Positions 54,117 to 62,020 of a stretch of 64,000 bases of DNA are shown one piece after another. Position numbers and translations under genes: made by a program. The stretch is from Paenibacillus sp. 19GGS1-52 (GTDB lineage: Bacteria; Bacillota; Bacilli; Paenibacillales; Paenibacillaceae), in contig NZ_CP059724.1 in the NCBI RefSeq assembly GCF_022369515.1, forward strand, positions 1,860,001-1,924,000, written 5' to 3'. The notes beneath the pieces are model-generated. The model made no database searches. It worked only from the letters and a program-made list of their open reading frames with translations, and had not been told where the DNA came from. The first letter of the stretch is position 1. Every line of letters begins with the position of its first letter.

Positions 54117-54203
54117 TATATGTTTCACTCCATAATTTATCCTTATATTTCTCGAAGAAACGGGTGCCGTCCATATAAAGGACGGCGAAGCCGTTTCATC
54201 TTG
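54117..54203. repeat. Hairpin repeat, copy C
   Basis: This 87-nt element is closely similar to copy B (45077-45161). It has the same TATATGTTTCAC lead and CTTATATTTCTCGAAG block. The outer arms are GAAACGG / CCGTTTC and the inner arms GCCGTCC / GGACGGC around ATATAAA. Substitutions in loops and at stem ends leave the pairing intact. It lies between the PPOX terminator and the 3' end of the ylaJ-like gene. Confidence 0.85.
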
Positions 54204-54211
54204 ACCTCTAG

Positions 54212-54787
54212 CTATTGTGCATTGCCTTGCGGTTTAGTATCCTCCGGCAGTTGAGGAATGATTCGGCCAATGATATCAGCCATTTCGGCGGCAAAGCCGG
54301 ATACAGGCTGTCCTTTGGAAATATGGCGGCTCATCTCCGCTAGTCTGCTGGAGAGGTCCATATCGGCGGTTACGAACGCTCTCACACTTCTTGGGTCCTT
54401 GCGGATTGCCTCTGCCACTGAATATTTGATGCTTCCAACGCGTGACCGAGTAAGCGTACCATCTACATCAATGCCGACCACAGCAACTTTATTCATCACG
54501 ACACAGTGTGCTCCGTTAACACCGGGGACTCTTTTAGCTAGCCGCTCCAAATGATCCTTAAGTGCAACTTCGCTTTTGTTCTTAACGTCTGAAGATTGTC
54601 CGGCAGTTGAGGTGGATTGCGGGACAATTGTACCGTCATTGGATAACTTTCGCACCTCGAGATTTCCCTTATTGCTTGCAGCTTTTGCAGATTGTTTATC
54701 CTGAGGAGAGGGTGATGTCTCTTTTTTAGCGATACCGCAGCTTGTTAGCAGCAGCAGTACCAGCAACAGACACATTGATTTTCTCAT
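54212..54787 (-). CDS. ylaJ: YlaJ/YhcN-type sporulation lipoprotein
   Basis: This 191-residue lipoprotein has the signal MRKSMCLLLVLLLLTSC with lipobox LTSC (C17). A disordered Ser/Lys linker (about 20-70) is followed by a YhcN/YlaJ domain (HLERLAKRVPGVNGAHCVVMNKVAVVGIDVDG; VAEAIRKDPRSVRAFVTAD). Such proteins are made in forespores and affect germination. Unlike in Bacillus it is inverted relative to the PhoH gene and divergent from it. Start ATG is at 54787. Confidence 0.88.
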   Translation of the reverse strand: MRKSMCLLLVLLLLTSCGIAKKETSPSPQDKQSAKAASNKGNLEVRKLSNDGTIVPQSTSTAGQSSDVKNKSEVALKDHLERLAKRVPGVNGAHCVVMNKVAVVGIDVDGTLTRSRVGSIKYSVAEAIRKDPRSVRAFVTADMDLSSRLAEMSRHISKGQPVSGFAAEMADIIGRIIPQLPEDTKPQGNAQ

Positions 54788-54893
54788 ATGTGCGTACTCC
54801 TTTCTGCCAAAGATCAGTTCTGTAATATATCTTTACCCGTGGCGGATAGAGTTATGTATGATCAATCAAACCAGGCGCTGTGGAGGGGATAAC

Positions 54894-56225
54894 ATGACAA
54901 AGATATTTGTACTAGACACCAACGTGCTGTTGCACGATCCCAATTCGATTTTTTCCTTCAAGGAGCATGAAGTTGTCATTCCGGCCGTAGTGCTGGAAGA
55001 AATCGACTCCAAGAAACGCAATGCCGATGAAATTGGCCGCAACGCCCGCACTGTGTCCCGCTTGTTAGACGGACTCCGGGAGAAAGGCCACCTGCATAGC
55101 GGTGTGGAACTGGAGCACGGAGGCAAACTGAAGGTTGAGCTCAATCACCGCAGCTTCGTAAAAGTACAGGAGATGTTCGGTGAGGTGTCCAACGACAACC
55201 GGATTTTAGCCGTAGCGCTCAATTATTTGAATGAAGAGAATGAGAAGGCTGATCCGCGTCCAGTGGTACTGGTTAGCAAAGATGTGCTCGTCCGTGTTAA
55301 AGCAGATGTGCTGGGTATTACACCAGAGGACTATTTGTCCGATCGGACGGGTGATCTGAACGAGCTTTATAGCGGCTATCAGTCTCTGCTGGTTCACCCT
55401 TCGTTAATAGATGAATATTACAGTCACCGATCTTTATCCGTTAAGCAGTTGTCCTTGTCATATCCGCTGTATCCGCATGAGTTTGTCATACTCAAGGATG
55501 AGATCGGTACGGGCAAGTCGGCCTTGCTAAAAGTGAACAGTGAGGCATCCCGTCTGGAGCCGCTCTATTTCGGAAATGACGCAGTGTGGGGAATCAGTGC
55601 CCGCAATGCTCAGCAGCGTATGGCGTTGGAGCTGCTACTGAATGACGATATTCCATTAGTGACCATTACGGGTAAGGCAGGTACAGGGAAAACCTTGCTC
55701 GCACTTGCTGCAGGACTCTTAAAAGTTGAAGATGAACATAAATATAAAAAGCTCCTCATCGCCCGCCCAGTTGTGCCGATGGGCAAGGATATTGGTTATT
55801 TGCCTGGTGAGAAGGATGAGAAGCTCCGTCCATGGATGCAGCCCATCTATGACAATCTGGAGTTCCTGTTCGATACCAAGAAATCTGGGGATATCGATAA
55901 AATATTAATGGGTATGGGCAGTATTCAGGTAGAGGCGTTGACCTATATTCGTGGACGCTCGATACCGGCGCAGTTCATTATCATTGATGAGGCACAGAAT
56001 CTCTCCCGTCATGAGGTGAAGACAATCGTCTCCAGAGCGGGGGAAGGAAGCAAGGTCATCCTCGTAGGTGATCCTGAGCAGATCGACCATCCTTATCTGG
56101 ATGCCGCGAGCAACGGGCTTAGCTACATCGTGGAGAAGTTCAAACAGCAAGGAGTTAGCGGACATATTACTCTTGAAAAAGGCGAACGTTCCCATCTGGC
56201 CCAGCTGGCAGCAGATCTGTTATAA
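54894..56225 (+). CDS. PIN-PhoH fusion ATPase (PhoH2)
   Basis: This 443-residue protein has an N-terminal PIN ribonuclease domain (D8 in VLDTNVLLHD, then VVLEEIDSKK and NDNRILAVAL). The C-terminal PhoH helicase/ATPase has Walker A GKAGTGKT (260-267), LIARPVVPMGKDIGYLPG and IIIDEAQNLS. PhoH2 proteins unwind and cleave RNA, and this one equals Bacillus YlaK. ATG 54894 follows GGAGGGGAT; a 12-codon upstream extension is open but unlikely. It differs from phoH at 19944-20915, which has no PIN domain. Confidence 0.94.
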   Translation: MTKIFVLDTNVLLHDPNSIFSFKEHEVVIPAVVLEEIDSKKRNADEIGRNARTVSRLLDGLREKGHLHSGVELEHGGKLKVELNHRSFVKVQEMFGEVSNDNRILAVALNYLNEENEKADPRPVVLVSKDVLVRVKADVLGITPEDYLSDRTGDLNELYSGYQSLLVHPSLIDEYYSHRSLSVKQLSLSYPLYPHEFVILKDEIGTGKSALLKVNSEASRLEPLYFGNDAVWGISARNAQQRMALELLLNDDIPLVTITGKAGTGKTLLALAAGLLKVEDEHKYKKLLIARPVVPMGKDIGYLPGEKDEKLRPWMQPIYDNLEFLFDTKKSGDIDKILMGMGSIQVEALTYIRGRSIPAQFIIIDEAQNLSRHEVKTIVSRAGEGSKVILVGDPEQIDHPYLDAASNGLSYIVEKFKQQGVSGHITLEKGERSHLAQLAADLL

Positions 56226-56268
56226 ACATTCTAATTATTTAGCTAAGCAATTATTTGAATTATCCAGT

Positions 56269-56298
56269 AAAGCCGGGAGCTTCGCTCTCCCGGCTTTT
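56269..56298 (+). terminator. Terminator after the PIN-PhoH gene
   Basis: GCCGGGAG (56272-56279) pairs with CTCCCGGC (56287-56294), followed by TTTTG. Confidence 0.85.
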
Positions 56299-56399
56299 GC
56301 TTGTGCCGCCCCAAGGAACGGCGTGGAATTAGGTAATTACAGGGGGAGAGCGTTTAGCGGAGTGGGCGGAATTATTCTGGAGAAGCGATAGCGTTCGCC
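56299..56399. other. GC-rich non-coding flank
   Basis: No gene is visible between the terminator and the palindrome at 56400. The text is G-rich (AGGGGGAGAGCG, GGAGTGGGCGG) and resembles flanking sequence of an intergenic repeat. Confidence 0.4.
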
Positions 56400-56444
56400 G
56401 TTGTCCCCGGATTTATACCGTATAGGTATAAATCCGGGGACAAC
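56400..56444. repeat. Perfect 20-bp palindrome with 5-nt loop
   Basis: Positions 56400-56419 are exactly complementary to 56425-56444 around GTATA. The arms begin GTTGTCCCCGG and end CCGGGGACAAC. No T-run follows; the right flank is AGCGATCGGAAGG. It is the longest perfect inverted repeat I found in the window. Confidence 0.9.
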
Positions 56445-56528
56445 AGCGATCGGAAGGATAATCCGCGCGCGGAGCGGCCTAGCGCTTTATGATTTGCAAT
56501 AAAGTTAAATCCTGCAACGTTCACGCTA

Positions 56529-56587
56529 TATAATAGAAAGAGAACGTTTTCAAAGTTGCAGACAATGTGTATTAGGTCTGGTAAAAT
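56529..56587 (+). promoter_or_regulatory. Promoter candidates and cre-like site before the solute-binding gene
   Basis: A TATAAT lies at 56529-56534. An extended -10-like TGGTAAAAT is at 56579-56587 with TTGCAG (56556-56561) 20 bp upstream. AGAGAACGTTTTCA at 56539-56552 matches the CcpA cre consensus at 9 of 11 fixed positions, which would fit a sugar-type binding protein gene under carbon control. All calls are motif-based. Confidence 0.35.
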
Positions 56588-56621
56588 AGGATGAACGATC
56601 CTATGCGGGAGGAGAAAAAAC

Positions 56622-57848
56622 GTGCTGAGACGCAAAAACTATTGGCTTCTGTTTGCCATTTTACTGCTGTCGCTGACAAGTCTGTCGCCCAGCATGGAAC
56701 TGAATACCAATGACGGCCCGCATTTGGTAAGTAAGCCGCAAAGTCAGTCTACAAACCCCTCTGCCGGAGAAGAAGGGGTAGTAGACAGGTTGAGAATCAC
56801 AGTATCCCTTAGTTCAGAAGAATTCCGCGAGCTGGAGTTGATTAGCAGTCGCTACACTTTATCCACTGGCGTAAAGGTAGAGCTAAGCAATGTGGATAGA
56901 GAGAGTGCAGACAAGACGCTCATGCAGGATTTGACGATCGGAGACAGTCCTGATGTTGTCATGACGGATGGACGGAATATTTTAGACTTGGCAACGCAAG
57001 GATATTTATTGCCGGTTGATGTATACCAGAGCGTTCCGGGAAGTGCACCATTAACTATGCTAATCCCGCAGATGCAATGGAATGGTTATAACTGGGGCGT
57101 TCCGCTTGATATCGATCCGTACGTTCTGGTATATTCACCGAAGCATCTTGGAGAACTGGGCCTATCCGCCTTGCCGAGAAGCTTGGATGAATGGAAAGTA
57201 CTGCTTCAGAATCTGCTTAAGAGTTCTGGAAAACATCTATTGACTATGGATACCCGCAATGCATATGGTTTTTCTGCTGTGCTGGAAAGTATGGGCAGTA
57301 GTCTGTTATCAGGTGATCTGGAAACATTGGAATGGCTTCAACATGCACGTGGTTATTTTTACTTGACTAGTCGCTATAATCGAGATATCTGGGATATGCT
57401 CAAGGACGGGTCTACTGCGATTGCTGCCCTGCCGCTCTCGGAATGGAGGAAGTACGGCGATTCATCTCTAGTTGCCGAAGCACCTTTGCTGGCTAGCAAA
57501 GATACAGGGCTTGAGGCTTTATATAGCCGTTCCTTTGCACTTCCAGCCCAGTCACGAAATCCGGAAGAAGCTGTGAATTGGCTTGCTTTTGTAACTTCCA
57601 AATCTGCACAGCTGGAATGGTTGAAGAACACTGGTGGGCTGCCGGCTCTTGATGAGCTGTATCGTTCAGGGTTGCCTGTCGGCTATAAGCTTCCGTTTGC
57701 GACAGATATATTGCTGACAGACGAAACCGCCCCGCAGCAGGAGCCACAGGGCGGCTGGAGTAAGATTTCTGAGGCTGTATCGTTAGTGCTTACAGGAAAA
57801 CTTGATGCTGCTGGTTATAAAGCGCTCCTGGAACAGAGCTCAAAATGA
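56622..57848 (+). CDS. Extracellular solute-binding protein (family 1-like), orphan
   Basis: This 408-residue exported protein has a hydrophobic N-terminal segment (about 6-22). It then matches the ABC sugar-type binding fold: TGVKVELSNVDRES, GDSPDVVMTDGRNILDLATQGYLLPVDVY, NWGVPLDIDPYVLVYSPKHL, and the late KSAQLEWLKNTGGLPAL block. No lipobox cysteine follows the signal, unlike most Gram-positive binding proteins, so it is uncleaved-anchored or secreted. No permease gene is nearby. GTG 56622 follows GGGAGGAG. Its stop overlaps the convergent gene by 9 bp. Confidence 0.8.
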   Translation: MLRRKNYWLLFAILLLSLTSLSPSMELNTNDGPHLVSKPQSQSTNPSAGEEGVVDRLRITVSLSSEEFRELELISSRYTLSTGVKVELSNVDRESADKTLMQDLTIGDSPDVVMTDGRNILDLATQGYLLPVDVYQSVPGSAPLTMLIPQMQWNGYNWGVPLDIDPYVLVYSPKHLGELGLSALPRSLDEWKVLLQNLLKSSGKHLLTMDTRNAYGFSAVLESMGSSLLSGDLETLEWLQHARGYFYLTSRYNRDIWDMLKDGSTAIAALPLSEWRKYGDSSLVAEAPLLASKDTGLEALYSRSFALPAQSRNPEEAVNWLAFVTSKSAQLEWLKNTGGLPALDELYRSGLPVGYKLPFATDILLTDETAPQQEPQGGWSKISEAVSLVLTGKLDAAGYKALLEQSSK

Positions 57849-58973
57849 GATGGAGAGCTGCACATGAAGAATGCCGTCTTTAGTGTCTACCTCGTCAGCA
57901 TGTAGAAACGATATAATCTTCTCTGGATAGAAACCTAGGTCTAAATCCTCCTCCAGTGATTCACGTGTGCTGTCAGGCAACTTAAGACCGTTAAATTCGA
58001 TATTATCCACATTGAACATTAGTCCGTTGATAGGTTTTTTTTGAATTGTATAATGGCCAGTTAGTTTAAGGGATAATCCTCCGCTCTTACCAAAAGCCGT
58101 GACTACCCCCTCATTGAAATGAAATGCGAAATTAGTAAACAGTTTGTTCTGTGATTGAAGAAACTCATTTAAATCCTCGTCCTTCAGGTTCAGATTATAA
58201 GTCATACCCTTACGCGTAAGAATACCTTCACGGCTTTGGACGAATTGTGGCAGATGGTTCATAGCTGCAGAGAGTGCCTTGAAATAGGTATTCACTTCAT
58301 GAATACCGACATTCTCCCAATATAATGTGAATTCTTGCAACAGCGCATTCATCTTTTCTGGATCGCTGCTGTCTCTAACCCCACTTTCTATTTTCTTGTT
58401 GAGCTCCGCTACACGTACCTTCTGTTCCTCCAGAGACCTTTTTAGCTCGGCTAATTCATTGGAGCTGCGCTGAGCAGCTGTGAGTGTTGTTTTGAGATCC
58501 TTATACTGAACTTCATATTCTTTGAGAATATCGCGTTCTCGTCCGATAATAGTCTCGTAATAATCGTACAGGACCAGCACTTTGCTGATACTTTTGGCGG
58601 AAAGGAAAGCGACCAATAAGCCGTCTCTATCCCCCATATAATAAGAACGTACGATAGCTCCAGCGCGCTCCTGTTTGTCCGCAATCGCAAGTTTCTTCTC
58701 CTCGGCTTGTTTACTCAATAGGGTTACCTTTGCACCTAGTGTTTCTTGCTCGGCCGTAATCCTAATGATTGCCTGTTCGATTTCGGCTGAGGATAAGCTT
58801 TGCTCCAGCAATGTACGAGTTTCTTCATTATCCGGTATAGAAGGAGGAGAGACCACAGCTCCGCTTGGATCGGCAGACAGAGTAGCTTTTGATGCGGTCG
58901 GCAGCATTGTACAACAGACTAAAATAAGTATGGCTGCAACCATACGACTTGAGAAACTACGGGAAAGCACCAC
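57840..58973 (-). CDS. Exported coiled-coil protein (PcsB/CwlO N-domain-like)
   Basis: This 377-residue protein has a signal peptide (about 1-30, VAAILILVCCTMLPTASKA) and a long coiled coil (about 50-215, with ADKQERAGAIVRSYYMGDRDGL). The coiled coil resembles the N-terminal regulatory part of PcsB/CwlO cell-wall hydrolases. The C-terminal part (about 220-377) carries no NlpC/P60 or CHAP domain that I can recognise. It may be an envelope regulator lacking its own hydrolase. GTG 58973 follows AAGGTGGTG; a second GTG is the next codon. It overlaps the convergent solute-binding gene at the stop codons. Confidence 0.75.
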   Translation of the reverse strand: MVLSRSFSSRMVAAILILVCCTMLPTASKATLSADPSGAVVSPPSIPDNEETRTLLEQSLSSAEIEQAIIRITAEQETLGAKVTLLSKQAEEKKLAIADKQERAGAIVRSYYMGDRDGLLVAFLSAKSISKVLVLYDYYETIIGRERDILKEYEVQYKDLKTTLTAAQRSSNELAELKRSLEEQKVRVAELNKKIESGVRDSSDPEKMNALLQEFTLYWENVGIHEVNTYFKALSAAMNHLPQFVQSREGILTRKGMTYNLNLKDEDLNEFLQSQNKLFTNFAFHFNEGVVTAFGKSGGLSLKLTGHYTIQKKPINGLMFNVDNIEFNGLKLPDSTRESLEEDLDLGFYPEKIISFLHADEVDTKDGILHVQLSISF

Positions 58974-59076
58974 ACCACCACCTTTTTAAGAAAATATGTA
59001 TATATTAACAATATGTTTAAACCTGCTAAAATAGCATACCCTGTTTCAAGGTAAAAGAACTACAAAAAAGCATACA

Positions 59077-59122
59077 AAAAAACGGAGACGCCCTTTACAA
59101 GAAAGGAACAACTCCGTTTTAA
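59077..59122 (-). terminator. Terminator of the DUF2626 gene
   Basis: AAAACGGAG and CTCCGTTTT form a stem. On the minus strand, seven T follow, so it terminates the gene at 59136-59372. Confidence 0.75.
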
Positions 59123-59135
59123 GAAATAACGGTCA

Positions 59136-59372
59136 TTACAACGGTAGACCCATCTGAAAGATCGTCCAATAGCTGAAGCCAGTGAAAGTCAGAATCATGT
59201 AACCCCAAAAGAGTAGAATGTAGATTTTTTCTGTAAACTTAAGATATCCGAGAATAACAAAAAAAGCAGTCTGCAAAAAGAAGATCAGGGCCATTTCGGT
59301 TAGACCACCAGCAAAAGCCATTAAGCCGATAACCAGTGTGAAAAAACCTAAAACCCGAAACATGCGGTCCAA
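59136..59372 (-). CDS. DUF2626 family membrane protein
   Basis: This 78-residue protein begins (L)DRMFRVLGFFTLVIGLMAFAGG and has three short membrane segments, ending FTGFSYWTIFQMGLPL. This matches DUF2626 (Bacillus YqgY-like), a small conserved membrane family of unknown function. I choose TTG at 59372-59370 because GGAGGGGGG lies about 8 nt upstream and the family begins MDRMFRV. An ATG at 59438 would add 22 residues with no ribosome site. Confidence 0.82.
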   Translation of the reverse strand: MDRMFRVLGFFTLVIGLMAFAGGLTEMALIFFLQTAFFVILGYLKFTEKIYILLFWGYMILTFTGFSYWTIFQMGLPL

Positions 59373-59716
59373 GAGTGATTCCCCCCTCCAGTATGTAACT
59401 GACACATAAGCCTTTAAATAATTATACCCGCTGCACAAATTGCTGTAAACGGATTCAATGAAAAAAAGTGCGAAATCCCAATGATTTGTGACTTATATAG
59501 TTGACAACGCTATTTATTTTGCTGAAAAGAGAATTTATAGCATCAGGAGTATGATGTGTACGTAAAATGGAAATACAATTTAGTATCAAATAGATTCTAT
59601 GAACTCTATTAGAGGCATAGAAATGGAGTAAGCAGCTTTTATCCCTATTCACTACCCGGCGGAGCTGCCGGTTATGAAGATGGTTATTTCATGATGTTGT
59701 TAGGAGGTTTGGTTGG
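59373..59716. other. Divergent intergenic region before rsfA
   Basis: This 344-bp region has no gene. CCGGC (59656-59660) and GCCGG (59667-59671) form a small hairpin. TTGACA at 59501-59506 has no matching -10. Since rsfA is sigma-F dependent in Bacillus, a sigma-F promoter would be expected, but I could not identify one. Confidence 0.4.
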
Positions 59717-60367
59717 ATGACAGCCGTTAGACAGGATGCTTGGAGTGCAGAAGATGATCTAATATTGGCAGAAGTGACTCTACGTCATATTCGGGAAGGC
59801 AGCACACAGCTTGCTGCTTTTGAAGAAGTGGGTGAAAAAATTGGCAGGACCTCAGCTGCCTGCGGATTCCGCTGGAACAGCTGTGTTCGAAAAAGCTATG
59901 ATGATGCGATCGGATTAGCAAAAGGCCAACGCCAGAAAAGAAGTTATCTGAAAAAGCAGCCGACTGTAAGAGGAGCGCAGGTAGCTGGTTTAATTCTAGG
60001 GCACACCGATGAGGAATTCGGGAGAAGCGAAGGATTAAACGAAAATACATTATCCATTGATGCCGTGATTCGCTTCCTGAGACAATGGAAAGGAACCTTT
60101 CAAGAGTCAGGACGTCAATTGAAAATGCTGGAAAGAGATTTGCGTGAGAAGGAAGTTGAATTAATCGAGCTCAGGACAGAAAATGAACGTCTGTCCAAAG
60201 AAATTAATCTGGCTCAGACCGACTACCGTGTTGTCAATGATGATTACAAAGCTTTAATTCAGATTATGGACCGTGCTCGAAGGCTGGCTTTTCTTAATGA
60301 AGAAGAAGATGAAATGAAGACTCGCTTCAAAATGGATGCCAATGGAAATTTGGAACGAATAGAATGA
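59717..60367 (+). CDS. rsfA: RsfA prespore transcriptional regulator
   Basis: RsfA (216 residues) modulates sigma-F-dependent transcription in the forespore. The N-terminal Myb/SANT-like domain (about 7-60) includes QDAWSAEDDLILAEVTLRHIREGSTQLAAFEEVG and the typical CGFRWNSCVRK. After a basic linker comes a coiled coil (about 110-165) and an acidic C-terminus. ATG 59717 has TTAGGAGGTTTGG upstream. It precedes panE, similar to the ylbO-ylbQ order of Bacillus but without ylbP. The terminator at 60382-60428 separates the two genes. Confidence 0.92.
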   Translation: MTAVRQDAWSAEDDLILAEVTLRHIREGSTQLAAFEEVGEKIGRTSAACGFRWNSCVRKSYDDAIGLAKGQRQKRSYLKKQPTVRGAQVAGLILGHTDEEFGRSEGLNENTLSIDAVIRFLRQWKGTFQESGRQLKMLERDLREKEVELIELRTENERLSKEINLAQTDYRVVNDDYKALIQIMDRARRLAFLNEEEDEMKTRFKMDANGNLERIE

Positions 60368-60381
60368 GTTTTTTTCCTTTG

Positions 60382-60428
60382 AGCCCCGCATGCTGCACGC
60401 TATTAGTGCCGCATCAGCGGGGCTTTTT
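60382..60428 (+). terminator. Terminator after rsfA
   Basis: AGCCCCGC (60382-60389) pairs with GCGGGGCT (60417-60424), followed by TTTT. Confidence 0.85.
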
Positions 60429-60497
60429 ACTTTTGCTTTTGCCCATAATAAAAGGATATACTTAGAAAAAATTGTTAGCAGACAGCAGGAGGAAGGC

Positions 60498-61478
60498 ATG
60501 AAAATCGATATAATTGGTGCCGGTTCACTGGGTCTACTTCTGGCAGGCAAGCTTATTCACACCGGTAATGAAGTAAGATTGTGGTGCCGGAGTGTAGAGC
60601 AGTGCCGGGAATTGTCCAATAGTGGATTAACTGTAAACTATGAAGAAGACCAGGCAGAAATAAAGATATCGGGGGACCAATTTATATCAGCACCGGTGCG
60701 TGATTTTCCAGCTACATATCTTAGAGAGCCTAGTGAATGGATCTTTATTACGTTAAAACAGAATATCCTACATCATATTTTGCCGGAATTACTGTTACCT
60801 CTTAGACAACGGCAAATCCATATCATTTGTTTTCAAAATGGGATAGGGCATATGGAAATGCTGCAGGAATTATTACCCCTTGCTGATTTGTATGCAGCCG
60901 TGACCACCGAGGCTGCCAAAAGGAAAACATTAACAACGGTTTTTCATGCTGGAAAAGGAGAAACGTGGTTAGGAAACTGGCCAGTAGGAAAGCATATGTT
61001 GGGAAAACATCCTAATGATCAAGATGAGGTAAAGGTAATAAGTTTACTCGAAGCACTTTTATTAGCAGGATTCACCGCCCTTTTGTCGAAAGAAGTGGAT
61101 ACCATGATTTACCGGAAGCTCTTAATCAATGCTGTTATTAATCCGCTTACCGCTATTTGGCGTATACCAAATGGTGGATTGCTTGTTTCCAAGCAACGTA
61201 TGCAGTTAATGAGGGATCTGTATACTGAAGCTATTTCCGTCTATGAAGCCTGTGGCATAGCTCATGATGTAAATGCGTGGGACAACATTCTTGAGGTGTG
61301 CGAGAGTACTGCAGGCAATACTTCATCCATGCTTGCTGATGTGATTGCATCGAGGGCAACGGAAATCCGCTGGATTAATGGCAGTCTTGTAGATATGGCA
61401 GAACGATCCGGCATGGCAGTTCCATTACATCGCTGGATTTGCCGGCTTATTGAGGGCATGAGCGTGGAAGAGAGGTGA
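60498..61478 (+). CDS. panE: 2-dehydropantoate 2-reductase (ketopantoate reductase)
   Basis: PanE reduces ketopantoate to pantoate with NADPH in coenzyme A synthesis. The nucleotide-binding IIGAGSLGLLLAGKL is at about residues 4-18. FITLKQ (about 91-96), CFQNGIGHME, and the C-terminal catalytic-domain blocks YRKLLINAVINPLTAIWRIPNGGL and EIRWINGSL follow. The ATG at 60498 follows AGGAGGAAGG (326 residues); the open frame runs upstream through the terminator and is not coding. Its stop overlaps the next start. Confidence 0.92.
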   Translation: MKIDIIGAGSLGLLLAGKLIHTGNEVRLWCRSVEQCRELSNSGLTVNYEEDQAEIKISGDQFISAPVRDFPATYLREPSEWIFITLKQNILHHILPELLLPLRQRQIHIICFQNGIGHMEMLQELLPLADLYAAVTTEAAKRKTLTTVFHAGKGETWLGNWPVGKHMLGKHPNDQDEVKVISLLEALLLAGFTALLSKEVDTMIYRKLLINAVINPLTAIWRIPNGGLLVSKQRMQLMRDLYTEAISVYEACGIAHDVNAWDNILEVCESTAGNTSSMLADVIASRATEIRWINGSLVDMAERSGMAVPLHRWICRLIEGMSVEER

Positions 61479-61870
61479 AGCTATTGGATTTTCTGCGGAA
61501 TTCGTTCATTACCTTAAGCGTTATTCCGGTTGTTCCTTTTTTTATTGTCTATTATATTGGCCTTGGTTTAAAGAGAGAGAAGAAAAAGACCTTTTTATTA
61601 GCCATGGATGTGACTACTCTTTTTTTATTGTTGTCGGTATCGGCCTTATTTAATAATATATTTCAATCAGGTTTTGGGTTCTATCTTATAATTATTATTA
61701 TATTAATATCCGCTGGACTCATTGGCGGAGCGCAGAACCGCTTGAAAGGAAAAGTGGACGGGAAGCGACTACTTCGGGCGGTTTGGAGACTTAGCTTCTT
61801 ATTTATGTGCATTGGATATCTGTTATTTATGGTTCTAGGTCTTATCAAGTACATATCACATACGATGTAA
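61475..61870 (+). CDS. DUF3397 membrane protein
   Basis: This 131-residue protein has four hydrophobic segments (about 10-30, 41-62, 67-85, 105-127) with a basic loop NRLKGKVDGKRLLRAVWR, the DUF3397 pattern. Function is unknown. GTG 61475 overlaps the panE stop; TTG 61484 is equally likely because AGAGGTGA lies 6 nt before it. Translational coupling to panE is expected. DUF3397 genes usually precede mraZ and the cell-division cluster; here a peptide transporter follows instead. Confidence 0.8.
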   Translation: MKLLDFLRNSFITLSVIPVVPFFIVYYIGLGLKREKKKTFLLAMDVTTLFLLLSVSALFNNIFQSGFGFYLIIIIILISAGLIGGAQNRLKGKVDGKRLLRAVWRLSFLFMCIGYLLFMVLGLIKYISHTM

Positions 61871-62020
61871 TGTTTCAATGCTTCGGTGAAGCGTCAATGT
61901 CACAGAATATTAAATTTTTTAAAAAAATGTGTTTTCAGAAAACATTACTCTAGATTTTTTTGACCACTGGTTGTATAATCAGAAACCATATACCACATTC
62001 TATTTAGGGGGAACTGCTAG

